From an uncultured Christensenellaceae bacterium (GTDB taxonomy: Bacteria; Bacillota; Clostridia; Christensenellales; UBA3700): a DNA stretch of 64,000 nucleotides. The stretch is taken from contig CAJUMY010000001.1 of NCBI GenBank assembly GCA_910587685.1, forward strand, positions 186,001 through 250,000, in the 5' to 3' direction. A model generated the notes under the pieces. That model was not told the DNA's origin. It did no database searches and saw only the letters and a program-made list of their open reading frames with translations. Shown here piece after piece: positions 1 through 8,624 of this stretch (position 1 is the first letter of the stretch; every line of letters starts with the position of its first letter). A program made the position numbers and the translations under genes.

Positions 1-298
1 AATCGACCTTTCCCGTGAGCTCGAACGCCGCGATATCTTGCTTTAAGAATACCGTATTAAGCGCGTTGTCTCTCGCCTTCTTCATAGCAGCCGCGAGCAT
101 CTCTTCGCTGATATCTATACCTACGACCTTCTTGCCTGCTTTTGCAAGCCGCATTGTCAGCTCGCCGCTTCCCGACGCCATATCCGCGCCCTTGACCTTA
201 CCGACCAAATATTTCTTTATAAATTCAAAATATCCGTCGTAATCGAAATCGGTCATGAGTGTATCGTATTTTGATGCAAGTACCGAATACGCGTTCAT
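1..298 (-). CDS. SAM-dependent methyltransferase, class I (3' end outside window)
   Basis: The reading frame starts at the ATG at 298 and runs off the left edge, so only the first ~99 residues are visible. It begins MNAYSVLASKYDTLMTDFDY and carries a methyltransferase motif I (GADMASGSGELT, about residues 41-52) followed by an acidic strand end (VVGIDIS), which together form the SAM-binding Rossmann site. The start pattern (Y..LA..YD.LM) is typical of small bacterial class I methyltransferases of unknown substrate. The ATG overlaps the TAA of the upstream membrane-protein gene by one base (TAATG), so the two are translationally coupled. The substrate cannot be inferred. Confidence 0.8.
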   Translation of the reverse strand, partial: MNAYSVLASKYDTLMTDFDYDGYFEFIKKYLVGKVKGADMASGSGELTMRLAKAGKKVVGIDISEEMLAAAMKKARDNALNTVFLKQDIAAFELTGKVD

Positions 299-1326
299 TA
301 TCTCTTATTCTTCTTTTTAGAGTTCTTGCGGTTGGCGTTAGCGATACGCATTTCTCTCTCTCTTTCTTTTCTTTCCTCTTTTTCCTTATTCTTGAGCTCG
401 TATTCGTAGAGAGGAATGATAGTCGAATCAAAGAAATTATGCGCAAGAGCCGTTATCGCCATCGCGTAAAATCCGAACCCGATCATCGCGAAAGCGACGT
501 AGAATATCATCTTCGTAAAACTCGAGAGAAGAAGTAAGAACGGAAGCGCGAGAAGGACTATCAATATCATCTCTATCAATAACATCGTTATCGAAAATAT
601 GACGGAGTTCTTGACGACGCTTTTGAACTTGTACTTAAAGCTCACGAACATCGGCAACGCGTTCATAAGGAACAACAAAGAAAGTAGCGCTATGAAACAC
701 GATGCGATCATGAACACCCAGTGTCCCGCGTTAGCCGCGCCCTGAAGACTGTTTTTAAGATATTCCAAGATGCTGAAACCTACAGCCCATACTACGAAAC
801 CGACGTACGTAAACGAGAGGAGAAATTCCGCCCATCTCTTCTTGATACCTCTGAAAAAGTGTACCCTTATCTTTACGGGAGCTCCCCAAAGATAGTTACG
901 CATACAATAAAACAGTCCCGCAAAGCCTATGCCCATGAGCGCGATGCAAGGCACGAGCATCAAAAATCCCCATTGCCAAGTATTATAAATATTGAGCATA
1001 CCTTGAAGTATCTCGTTCTTGCCGCCGAGACCTATTCCCATATCGCCGTTAAAATCAAGTCCCGCGTTGAGCGTCTTTATCATATTCGGTACGACAAAGA
1101 AAATCACTGCTATCGCAGGAAGAGCGAACACCATAAACAACAGGTTCGAAAGCATTATCTCTGCGTAATTCGTCTTGAACGTCCTGAAAAAGTGCGATAT
1201 TCTGCCCGTCTCTATCGGTATCCTCGTCAATCGCTCGTCCTTTTGCAAGTCGAGTTTCGAAAGAAGGGTCGCTTGCCTTATATCCTTTACACTGCTTTTT
1301 GCGTTCTTATTATTCCTATCTGCCAT
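298..1326 (-). CDS. multi-pass membrane protein, DUF624/YesL-like
   Basis: This 342-residue protein has a hydrophilic N-terminus of about 55 residues and then roughly six hydrophobic segments, for example LLFMVFALPAIAVIFFVVP near 60-80, LLFLMNALPMF near 215 and MLLIEMILIVLLALPFLLLL near 245. It ends in a strongly charged Lys/Arg/Glu tail. The layout and the FKTNYAEIMLSNLLFM start resemble the DUF624/YesL family of integral membrane proteins, often found near sugar-uptake or glycoside-degrading genes in Firmicutes. The neighbouring GH95 gene fits that but lies beyond a 380-bp gap, so co-transcription is unproven. The function is unknown and the family call is tentative. Confidence 0.7.
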   Translation of the reverse strand: MADRNNKNAKSSVKDIRQATLLSKLDLQKDERLTRIPIETGRISHFFRTFKTNYAEIMLSNLLFMVFALPAIAVIFFVVPNMIKTLNAGLDFNGDMGIGLGGKNEILQGMLNIYNTWQWGFLMLVPCIALMGIGFAGLFYCMRNYLWGAPVKIRVHFFRGIKKRWAEFLLSFTYVGFVVWAVGFSILEYLKNSLQGAANAGHWVFMIASCFIALLSLLFLMNALPMFVSFKYKFKSVVKNSVIFSITMLLIEMILIVLLALPFLLLLSSFTKMIFYVAFAMIGFGFYAMAITALAHNFFDSTIIPLYEYELKNKEKEERKEREREMRIANANRKNSKKKNKR

Positions 1327-1708
1327 GCCGTCTCCTTTTCTCCTATTTCACCTAAAGTCGATCTAATTATTTCGTCTCATTTCTCCGCCTATCGACCTGC
1401 GTATCGCAAAACTGCCGTTATGCGGTGACATATACCCTTTAACGTCGAACGCTAATAGATCTAATATAAACCGATAAAAATCGGCGTACGTTATTAACTT
1501 TTTGACATCGTCTTTATATTCTAATAAATAATATTAATGGCCGTATCCTGTTAATCTTACACCATATGAATCAAAATATCAAACATTTTAACGGTCAAAT
1601 TAAATATTTAAGACACTTTACGACATTATTAAACAAAATCATCGAATCGGCAAATTTTTAGACGATCTTACGCCGCGAGCTTCAACGTATGATTTGCGAA
1701 ATAATAGT
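1327..1708. other. intergenic region, no gene seen
   Basis: This 382-bp AT-rich spacer lies between the membrane-protein gene and the GH95 gene, both on the minus strand. No convincing reading frame, RNA gene or strong terminator was found. A short dyad (CCGATAAAAATCGG, about 1471-1484) and AT-rich tracts are the only structure. A promoter for the membrane-protein gene presumably lies here but no good -35/-10 pair was identified. Confidence 0.4.
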
Positions 1709-4099
1709 TCATTTCACGCTTTTCAGCACGATCTTCTGTCCTTTGACGGTATCTGCGATGATCGCGCCGTCTTCCGCCACTGTATGCGGAACGTTACACT
1801 CGAGCTTTTTGCCCTCGAGTATTACCGTAAGTTTTCCGCCGACTCTGCTTTCGATGACAGCCGTAACTTGTTCGCGTCCGTCATTCCACTCCATATCGAG
1901 CGCGAAATTTCCCCTTACGACCATACCTTTTACGCTTCCTTTCTTCCAGTCTGAAGGAAGCGCGGGAAGAAGCTCTATGACGCCGAGATGACTTTGCGCC
2001 AGCATTTCGTTGACGCCTGCGGTATATCCGAAATTGCCGTCTATCTGAAACGGCGGATGAACGTCCCAAAGATTATGATTGATACCTTTCTTGAAAAGAT
2101 GCTTTATAAGTCTCATTGCTCCGTCGCCGTCGCCCGTTCTGGCTCTCGTATTGATCCGCTGCCCCATCGCCCAACCGACCGATTCGTCGCCTCTGTCGTC
2201 AAGCGAAACCACGACGGCTTTGAGCTCTTCGGGAGCCTTCCTCTTGTCGATTATATTGCCCGGATAAAATCCCAAAAGGTGCGATAGATGGCGATGCCTT
2301 CTTTGTCCTATCTCCCCGAGTTTCGTCTCGTGATACCACTCCTTTATCTGTCCGTCGTCGCCTATCTCGATAGGTCTGAGCTTACTGAGTATATCCTCCC
2401 ACTTATTAATATCGTCGCTATCTTCTCCGATATCTTTTGCCAGTATCGCGGTATCTTTGAACATCTGAGCGATTAGCGACTGCTCGTAAGTGTTGCCAAG
2501 CGTTCTCGGACCGTGCTCGGGAGAAAAACACGGAGCGCTGACCAACCTTTTCGTCTTTTCGTCGAAAATCAGTAGCTGCGAAAAATAGTCGCACGCTTCT
2601 TTCATCATCGGATATATTCTCTCTTTTGCAAATTCCTTATCCGCGGTATATTCGTAATATTCGAATACGTTATGCAGTATCCAGCAGACTGCGGCGGGAG
2701 ACCAACCCCAACTGAAATCCCACCCCGGGCAAGTCCAGCCGAACGGCGTATTCTGAGTATGGAATAGATAGCCGTTACTCTCGCCGTCTTTGCTCTCTAT
2801 TCCCGTATATACTTTTGCGGTAACGCGTCCCGGAGCTCTCAGCGAATCGACGTATCTTATAAGCGGCATCGCGCATTCGTGAAGATCGGAACTGTAAGTC
2901 GGCCAATAATTCATCTGAAGATTGACGTTGAGATGATAGTCGCAATTCCACGCGGGGGCGTTCGAAACGTTCCATATTCCCTGAAGATTAGACGGCATAA
3001 CGTCGTCCTCTCTTGAAGAAGCTACCGTAAAATACCTTCCGTATTCGTAGAGCAACTCCTCAAGAGCGCGCCTCTCGCTATCGTCGAGCTTGTTTTTATT
3101 GTAAAGTTTTAGGAGCTCATCCGTCGGCGGAACGTCCTTTTTCCCTCCGAGATCTATACTGAGTCTCTTCATATAACGAGCCGCGTCTTCTATATGATCT
3201 TCCTTTACTTTTTCATAACCTGCCGCGACGGCGTTTTCGATATTCTCTTCGACTCTCTTTTTGAGCCCTTCCATATCTTCGCCGCTTCTGTATATCGGAT
3301 AGTTATCCGAATAATCCGTTGCCGCCGACAAATAAAGCGTGATATATGTAGCGTTATTTACGGATATTGATTCGTTATCGGCGTTTGTATTGCCATCCGT
3401 TACGACTCTTAGCGACGCGTATACTTTAAGTCCGTTATCGGGCAGTTCGCCGAAATTGACGATACCGTTTTTATCCGTTGCGAGCGATATATCCTGTCTC
3501 TTTTTGTAACCTATCTTAACGCCGAGAGAACCGTTTGCTCTCGCGATATTCATGACCGCGACTCTATAGTTATGCGATACGAAATACTCCCTTATATCGC
3601 TACAATCGCTCCCCTTTATTGCATCCTTAAGACTCGTCGTCATGATACCCGTTTGAAGTTCCAACGAACGCTCGTATCCCTTTGAACGCTTATTGACGCC
3701 TTCGAAAGCAAGCGTTATCTCTCCGAGGCACTGATACGCGCCGTATCCGTCTTCTAGACCTATAAGTTTATCGCAAAGACGCGACGCCTCGCTGTCTTTG
3801 CCCTTCAAGAACAGCTCCCTTATCTCGTTATAGTAATCGAGCCTCGTCTTCCCGTCTGCGTCCTTGCCGACTATATTGCCTCCGTTATAATCGGGACGCG
3901 ACGGCGACGGACCGCCTGTCCAAAGCGTCTTCTCATTGACTACTATAACGTCTCTGTCGATACCGCCTATCACGCTCATACCGAGACTGCCGTTTCCGAG
4001 AGGCAACGCCGTCTGCTCCCAAAGTCTCTCCTTTTTCGTTATGCGCGGAGACGGCCTAAGACGCATTTTCGTCGCGGGTTTCGTATAGTAAAGTCTCAT
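1709..4099 (-). CDS. glycoside hydrolase family 95 (alpha-L-fucosidase / alpha-L-galactosidase type)
   Basis: The 796-residue protein is full length for GH95. The start at 4099 is chosen because AAGGAG (4106-4111) sits 6 nt upstream; an in-frame ATG nine codons earlier has no such site. Family signatures include the N-terminal WTGGPSPSRPDYNGGN, NLQGIWN and LNVNLQMNYWP (about 371-399; the NxN asparagines are catalytic in characterised members), SPEHGP (probable general-acid Glu) and DGNFGYTAGVNEML (Asp that assists the water). It should hydrolyse alpha-1,2-linked L-fucose or related L-galactose from glycans. There is no signal peptide, so it probably works in the cytoplasm on imported oligosaccharides. 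It appears monocistronic. Confidence 0.9.
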   Translation of the reverse strand: MRLYYTKPATKMRLRPSPRITKKERLWEQTALPLGNGSLGMSVIGGIDRDVIVVNEKTLWTGGPSPSRPDYNGGNIVGKDADGKTRLDYYNEIRELFLKGKDSEASRLCDKLIGLEDGYGAYQCLGEITLAFEGVNKRSKGYERSLELQTGIMTTSLKDAIKGSDCSDIREYFVSHNYRVAVMNIARANGSLGVKIGYKKRQDISLATDKNGIVNFGELPDNGLKVYASLRVVTDGNTNADNESISVNNATYITLYLSAATDYSDNYPIYRSGEDMEGLKKRVEENIENAVAAGYEKVKEDHIEDAARYMKRLSIDLGGKKDVPPTDELLKLYNKNKLDDSERRALEELLYEYGRYFTVASSREDDVMPSNLQGIWNVSNAPAWNCDYHLNVNLQMNYWPTYSSDLHECAMPLIRYVDSLRAPGRVTAKVYTGIESKDGESNGYLFHTQNTPFGWTCPGWDFSWGWSPAAVCWILHNVFEYYEYTADKEFAKERIYPMMKEACDYFSQLLIFDEKTKRLVSAPCFSPEHGPRTLGNTYEQSLIAQMFKDTAILAKDIGEDSDDINKWEDILSKLRPIEIGDDGQIKEWYHETKLGEIGQRRHRHLSHLLGFYPGNIIDKRKAPEELKAVVVSLDDRGDESVGWAMGQRINTRARTGDGDGAMRLIKHLFKKGINHNLWDVHPPFQIDGNFGYTAGVNEMLAQSHLGVIELLPALPSDWKKGSVKGMVVRGNFALDMEWNDGREQVTAVIESRVGGKLTVILEGKKLECNVPHTVAEDGAIIADTVKGQKIVLKSVK

Positions 4100-4167
4100 A
4101 AATCTCTCCTTAGGATATATAATCACAAAATTTCGTTATGTTAAATAATTACTTTTATGTTTGTACT

Positions 4168-4197
4168 ATTTTACCATATGAACGCTCCGATAGTCAA
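4168..4197 (-). promoter_or_regulatory. predicted sigma-A promoter for the GH95 gene
   Basis: On the minus strand TTGACT (4192-4197) is followed after 18 bp by TAAAAT (4168-4173). It lies about 70 bp upstream of the chosen GH95 start and diverges from the asd promoter. No operator was recognised. Confidence 0.5.
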
Positions 4198-4232
4198 GAG
4201 TGAGAAAATTCAAAAAATCATACACAATTCTT

Positions 4233-4261
4233 TTGACATAAGAATATTATTGTGATAGAAT
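4233..4261 (+). promoter_or_regulatory. sigma-A promoter of the asd-dapA operon
   Basis: A consensus TTGACA (4233-4238), a 17-bp spacer and TAGAAT (4256-4261) place the transcription start near 4268, just where the lysine riboswitch begins. Expression control is therefore mainly by riboswitch attenuation. Confidence 0.75.
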
Positions 4262-4264
4262 GAC

Positions 4265-4440
4265 AGTAACTTAATTTGAGGCGCAGTATTTATGATTACT
4301 TTCACGCTACTTGCGAATAAGGCGTGACGGGAAAGGAAATATCTGCCGAAACGTTTAGGACTATTCGCGGTTGTATGCGTTGGGCGTTCGGGCTAAATCC
4401 CGACGACTGTCATCTTTAGATGGAGCACTTATTAAGTACT
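4265..4440 (+). ncRNA. lysine riboswitch (L-box)
   Basis: The leader contains the conserved elements of the lysine aptamer in order: GAGGCGC (4278-4284), GCCGAAACG, a GGGC turn and GACTGTCATC...GATGGAGC. P1 closes with ACTTAAT (4269-4275) pairing to ATTAAGT (4431-4437). The 5' strand AGTAACT (4265-4271) is also complementary to AGTTACT (4468-4474) in the downstream terminator. This gives a simple switch: with lysine, P1 forms and the terminator folds; without lysine, the 5' strand pairs with the terminator arm and transcription continues into asd. The aptamer is recognised from motifs; the alternative pairing is inference. Confidence 0.88.
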
Positions 4441-4465
4441 GAAAGAATAAAGAACATTATTTTTT

Positions 4466-4500
4466 GCAGTTACTTACGTCAGTGTGGTAACTGCTTTTTT
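4466..4500 (+). terminator. riboswitch-controlled intrinsic terminator
   Basis: GCAGTTAC (4466-4473) pairs perfectly with GTAACTGC (4487-4494) and is followed by TTTTTT. It sits between the lysine aptamer and the asd ribosome-binding site and is the expression platform of the riboswitch. Confidence 0.85.
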
Positions 4501-4518
4501 ATTACTTGGAGGTAATAT

Positions 4519-5526
4519 ATGAAAAAGTTTAACGTAGCCGTAGTCGGCGCGACCGGTATGGTCGGAAATAAGTTCCTCAAAGTTCTCTCGGAGCGTAATC
4601 TCCCCGTTGAGAACTACTACCTTTTCGCTTCCGCCAAGAGCGCGGGAAAAGTCATAGACTTTATGGGAAAACCCCACACGGTTATAGAACTTACCGATGA
4701 AAACATCAAGAAATATAAAGTGGATATAGCTCTCTTCTCTGCAGGCGGCTCTACGTCTGCAAGATTTGCTCCCGTATTCGTAGAATGCGGCGCGACGGTC
4801 GTAGACAACTCGAGTCAATGGCGTATGTGCGACGACGTTCCTTTGGTAGTTCCCGAGGTAAACGCCGACGATATCGACTGGAATCACGGCATTATCGCAA
4901 ATCCGAACTGCTCGACCATACAGGCTATGCTCCCTATCAAAGCGCTTTACGATAAGTACGGCATAAAAAGAATAGTTTACTCGACGTATCAAGCGGTATC
5001 TGGCGCGGGAGTCGCAGGATATAACGACCTCAAAGAAGGAGTCGCGAACCCCGACGCAACGCCTAAGAAGTTCCCTTACAGAATATTCAATAACGTAATT
5101 CCGCAGATCGACGTATTCCTCCCTAACGGATATACCAAAGAAGAGGAAAAGATGATAAAAGAGACGAAGAAGATACTCGGCGACGATAAAATAAAGGTCA
5201 CCGCTACGACAGTAAGAGTACCTGTATTCGATTCTCATTCGGAGTCCATAAATATCGAATTCGAAAAGCCGTGTACTCTTGAAGGAATATACGAGGCGCT
5301 AAGAAATCAGGAAGGTCTAATCGTATACGATGACGTCAAGAACGCGGTATATCCTATGCCGTCGGTAACTACCGATCACGACGAAGTATACGTCGGCAGA
5401 GTAAGAATAGACGATACTCTCGAGAGCGGCTGTAATATCTGGGTATGCGCCGACAATATCCGCAAAGGCGCCGCTACCAACGCCGTGCAGATAGCTGCAA
5501 AATTAATGGAAAAAATGAGCAAGTAA
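4519..5526 (+). CDS. asd: aspartate-semialdehyde dehydrogenase
   Basis: This 335-residue enzyme reduces aspartyl-4-phosphate to aspartate semialdehyde with NADPH, the branch-point step towards lysine/diaminopimelate, threonine and methionine. The Rossmann motif GATGMVGNKFL is at residues 10-20, and the catalytic cysteine is in NPNCSTIQ (about 133-140). The length is normal for the family. GGAGGTAATAT precedes the ATG. It is the first gene behind a lysine riboswitch, followed after 195 bp by dapA, so lysine feeds back on the pathway at RNA level. Confidence 0.97.
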   Translation: MKKFNVAVVGATGMVGNKFLKVLSERNLPVENYYLFASAKSAGKVIDFMGKPHTVIELTDENIKKYKVDIALFSAGGSTSARFAPVFVECGATVVDNSSQWRMCDDVPLVVPEVNADDIDWNHGIIANPNCSTIQAMLPIKALYDKYGIKRIVYSTYQAVSGAGVAGYNDLKEGVANPDATPKKFPYRIFNNVIPQIDVFLPNGYTKEEEKMIKETKKILGDDKIKVTATTVRVPVFDSHSESINIEFEKPCTLEGIYEALRNQEGLIVYDDVKNAVYPMPSVTTDHDEVYVGRVRIDDTLESGCNIWVCADNIRKGAATNAVQIAAKLMEKMSK

Positions 5527-5721
5527 TGCAAAATATTCATATATGTACGTCGATTCTCACTTATAAATGGCAAGCGGCAGTCGGCGAATATATAGATTCG
5601 ATTGCTTTCTCGTTGAAAATACAGCGTAGTAAATTCCGCATCGTCACGAGCGACTATACGGAATTCATATAATAAGTATCAAAGATGATCGCCGAATACT
5701 TCGGCGGAAAGGATGTAATTT

Positions 5722-6594
5722 ATGTTCAAAGGTGTCGGAACAGCTCTAATAACGCCGTTCAATGAAAACGGGATCGATTTGGAAAGTTATGAAAAACTTA
5801 TCGAATTCGAAATAAAAAACGGAGCTCAGGCTCTTATCGTTTGCGGAACAACAGGCGAACCCGCGACTATGACGAAAGCGGAAAAGGATTCCGTAATATC
5901 TACGGCTATCGAAATCATAAACAAGCGAGTGCCTTCGATCGTAGGCACCGGCGCGAACTCTACGGCTACGGCGATCGCAAACAGCATAGAAGCTGAAAAG
6001 ATGGGCGCCGACGGTCTTTTGGTCGTAACGCCGTATTATAATAAATGCACTCAAAAAGGACTCGTCGCTCACTATAAAGCTATTGCCGAAAGCGTTGACG
6101 CCCCTATTTTCCTCTATAACGTTCCGGGAAGAACAGGCGTCAATATACTGCCCGAGACGGTAAAGGAACTGAGTTGTGTCAAGAATATCGTAGCGATAAA
6201 AGAAGCGTCGGGAAATATGGCGCAGGTAATGGAAGTAGCAAGAATCATTGAAGGAACCGGTATGAGTCTCTATTCCGGAGACGACGCGCTCACCCTTCCT
6301 ATGCTCGCTCTCGGAGCGAAAGGAGTGATAAGCGTAGCGTCCAACGTCATACCGTCGGTCATGAGCGATATCGTATCCCTCTACTTTAGCGGCGACGTTG
6401 AAAAGAGCCGCGCGCTTCACTTCAAGTACTTACCTCTCATGACGGCTCTGTTCGTGGAAACCAATCCTATTCCCGTAAAATATGCGGCTTCTAAACTCGG
6501 ACTTTGCAAGAATATCCTTAGGATGCCTCTAACGACGATAGAAAAGGAACATGCGGCTAAGCTCGACGCCGTTATGAAGGAGCTCGGGCTGTAA
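5722..6594 (+). CDS. dapA: 4-hydroxy-tetrahydrodipicolinate synthase
   Basis: This 290-residue TIM-barrel aldolase condenses pyruvate with aspartate semialdehyde, the first committed step of the diaminopimelate/lysine pathway. Seen are GTTGEPATM (about 43-51, threonine pair of the active site), YNVPGRTG (catalytic Tyr) and VAIKEASGN, whose Lys forms the Schiff base. An AAAGGA Shine-Dalgarno lies before the ATG. A short GCCGAA...TTCGGC hairpin precedes it, but no promoter was recognised in the 195-bp gap after asd, so it is probably read from the asd promoter. A strong terminator follows. Confidence 0.97.
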   Translation: MFKGVGTALITPFNENGIDLESYEKLIEFEIKNGAQALIVCGTTGEPATMTKAEKDSVISTAIEIINKRVPSIVGTGANSTATAIANSIEAEKMGADGLLVVTPYYNKCTQKGLVAHYKAIAESVDAPIFLYNVPGRTGVNILPETVKELSCVKNIVAIKEASGNMAQVMEVARIIEGTGMSLYSGDDALTLPMLALGAKGVISVASNVIPSVMSDIVSLYFSGDVEKSRALHFKYLPLMTALFVETNPIPVKYAASKLGLCKNILRMPLTTIEKEHAAKLDAVMKELGL

Positions 6595-6623
6595 GACTAA
6601 CTAGCTTATAATAACGATTCAGT

Positions 6624-6653
6624 AAAAACGCGCGGATATTTCCACGCGTTTTT
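6624..6653 (+). terminator. intrinsic terminator after dapA
   Basis: AAAAACGCG (6624-6632) pairs with CGCGTTTTT (6645-6653) around a loop containing GGATATTTCC, followed by an AT-rich tail. It ends the asd-dapA transcript and separates it from dapB. Confidence 0.8.
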
Positions 6654-7004
6654 ATTTTATTTTGCCGTTATCTTCGTTGTTTCGATATCCGGCGACAGTG
6701 ATCGAATTGCGATCAAAACGTTAATTAACTCTATATCTGATATAGATATTTTGCGGAAAAACATCGCCAATCATCATTATTTCCAGCAAAACTCTATACC
6801 TACAATATATCATATAACTATTGAAACTGCGTTCGGACGAGCGATGTATTCTATTTAATAGAACGTAAAACTTAAAAGCTCTCTTAAAACCCTTGCTATT
6901 ATCGTTAAAATAAGTTAAAATTATTTTATGGAAAAAGCGTATTGCAAAGTTTTGCAATTCATACGGCTTATACACAATCTATTGAAAAATAAAAGAGGAC
7001 AATC
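6654..7004. other. intergenic region upstream of dapB
   Basis: About 350 bp with no coding sequence. It holds two small dyads (TGATCG-AATTG-CGATCA near 6700 and CTATATC-TGATATAG near 6730) and a candidate promoter at 6893-6921. No riboswitch was recognised here, unlike upstream of asd. Confidence 0.4.
6893..6921 (+). promoter_or_regulatory. candidate promoter of dapB
   Basis: TTGCTA (6893-6898), a 17-bp spacer and TAAAAT (6916-6921) lie 84 bp before the dapB ATG. The match is fair; it is favoured because a terminator separates dapB from dapA. Confidence 0.4.
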
Positions 7005-7760
7005 ATGCTAAAAGTAATCATTTGGGGTATCGGCGGAAGAATGGGACGCACCCTTCTCGAAACGATAAGTAATAAAGAAAACGTTACGTGCGTCGGCGGA
7101 TTCGACAAGTTTGCAGATCCTGCGGCTTTCTCCGTTCCCGTATTTAACGACGTTGATTCTATAGACGTCAAAGCCGACGTTATCATCGACTTTTCGAGAG
7201 CCGAAGCAATATACGAACTGCTTCCTTTTGCAAAAGCCAACAAATTAGGCGTCGTTCTTTGTTCAACAGGTCATTCGGATAAAGACGTCGAATTCGTCAA
7301 GAGCTATTCGAAAGACGTTGCGATATTCAAGGCAAGCAATATGTCGCTCGGAGTAAACCTCCTTATCGAACTCGTCAAAAAGGCGGCGGAATGTCTGATG
7401 AACGACTACGACATCGAAATAATAGAACAGCATCATAACGTAAAGGTAGACGCTCCGTCCGGCACGGCTTTGACGATAGCGAAAGCTATCAACGGCGAAT
7501 TTAACGACGAAAAGGAGTTCGTATTCGGACGCCATTCAATGAACGAGAGAAGAAAAAAGCAAGAGATCGGGATACACGCGGTTCGCGGCGGCACAGTCGT
7601 AGGCAAGCATAACGTAATGTTCCTCGGAAACGACGAAATAATATCTATCTCGCACGAAGCTCAATCGAAGGCTGTCTTCACGGTGGGCGCCGTAAGAGCG
7701 GCTCTTTTCATTGCGGACAAAGCTCCAGGCATGTACGATATGCCCGATATGATAAAATAA
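7005..7760 (+). CDS. dapB: 4-hydroxy-tetrahydrodipicolinate reductase
   Basis: This 251-residue enzyme reduces 4-hydroxy-tetrahydrodipicolinate with NAD(P)H in the diaminopimelate/lysine pathway. The nucleotide-binding motif WGIGGRMGRTL is at residues 7-17, and the active-site signature EQHHNVKVDAPSGTA is near 143-157 with the catalytic His and Lys. An AAGAGGA site precedes the ATG. It is separated from asd-dapA by a terminator and seems to have its own promoter, so it may escape the lysine riboswitch. A bidirectional terminator follows. Confidence 0.96.
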   Translation: MLKVIIWGIGGRMGRTLLETISNKENVTCVGGFDKFADPAAFSVPVFNDVDSIDVKADVIIDFSRAEAIYELLPFAKANKLGVVLCSTGHSDKDVEFVKSYSKDVAIFKASNMSLGVNLLIELVKKAAECLMNDYDIEIIEQHHNVKVDAPSGTALTIAKAINGEFNDEKEFVFGRHSMNERRKKQEIGIHAVRGGTVVGKHNVMFLGNDEIISISHEAQSKAVFTVGAVRAALFIADKAPGMYDMPDMIK

Positions 7761-7808
7761 ACGAATAAGAGACGCAATTTATTTCTTTAATAAAACAACG
7801 ATAAAATG

Positions 7809-7849
7809 AAAAATCACACCGAACGGCGTTGCCTGACGATGTGATTTTT
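7809..7849. terminator. bidirectional intrinsic terminator between dapB and the zinc-ribbon gene
   Basis: AAAAATCACA (7809-7818) is the exact reverse complement of TGTGATTTTT (7840-7849), giving a 10-bp stem with U-tracts in both directions. It serves the convergent dapB (+) and the rpoD-nif3-zinc-ribbon operon (-). Confidence 0.85.
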
Positions 7850-7879
7850 ATCATTCTTAACTTAAAAATTATTTAGCCT

Positions 7880-8608
7880 TTAATCTTTGCTATAAAGTAT
7901 CCTTCCGCAGTTTGGACACTCCGCATATCCGTTGTTCGTTGCCTCGTCGCTTATTCCGAGCGGTATCTCGACGCCGCAACCGCTACAGCTAAAGTCCTTA
8001 CCGTTCTTCGTTACCTCTACAAATACCGGCATCCTGCGCGTCTTGACCTCTTTATATCTCTTGAATACCTTATCCTCGCTCGAAATATTCTGCTCTTTGA
8101 CGATCGCCTTCAGTCTATCGTTATATTCTTTCGCGTCTTTCATAAGGTCTTCTTTCATCTTCTCGACAAGCGGCTTCTTTTCCTTGACTATCTGCGCGCA
8201 ACGCATCGACTCTTTCATCATGCCGTCCGCGTTCTTTCTCAAGTCTTCGAGTTTTCTCTTGAGTTCGAGAGTAAGATTCTCAAGTTTTTCGATCTTCTTT
8301 ACTACCGAATCTATTTTCTTCAAGTAGAACTCTATCTCTTCTATAGTGATATTATCGTTAAGGTTGTTCTCGAGTTCGCCGAACTGAGCAATATAGATAT
8401 TGAACTCTTCTTCATTCTTCTCGATACTCTTCATCAAGTCGCTCGCTTCGCGGTTTACGTTGAGAAGGTTCTCTCTCAGCTCCTTTCTTTTAGCGGAACT
8501 AGCCATAAGCGCCTTCGCGTCCTCGGAATTTTTAAGTTTTCTCTCAAGCTGATAGAGTTTCATATCAACTTCCTGATACTTAAGCATTTTAGCGATTTCC
8601 TTATTCAT
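7880..8608 (-). CDS. coiled-coil protein with C-terminal C4 zinc ribbon (DUF164 / zf-RING_7 type)
   Basis: The 242-residue protein starts at the ATG at 8608, which follows AAAGGAGATT; an upstream in-frame codon lacks a site. Residues 10-175 are a long charged heptad-rich coiled coil (LYQLERKLKNSEDAKAL, KKIEKLENLTLELKRKL). The C-terminus has two CxxC knuckles, CSGCG and CPNCG, forming a zinc ribbon. The family is widespread in Firmicutes, usually directly after nif3 as here, and is thought to bind nucleic acid; its exact role is unsettled. It is the last gene of the dnaG-rpoD-trmK-nif3 cluster. Confidence 0.85.
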   Translation of the reverse strand: MNKEIAKMLKYQEVDMKLYQLERKLKNSEDAKALMASSAKRKELRENLLNVNREASDLMKSIEKNEEEFNIYIAQFGELENNLNDNITIEEIEFYLKKIDSVVKKIEKLENLTLELKRKLEDLRKNADGMMKESMRCAQIVKEKKPLVEKMKEDLMKDAKEYNDRLKAIVKEQNISSEDKVFKRYKEVKTRRMPVFVEVTKNGKDFSCSGCGVEIPLGISDEATNNGYAECPNCGRILYSKD

Positions 8609-8624
8609 AATAATCTCCTTTACC

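Noticed and set aside
721..1428. 235-codon plus-strand frame opposite the DUF624-like gene
   Set aside because: It is an antisense shadow without a ribosome-binding site and has Arg/Tyr/His-rich composition typical of such frames.
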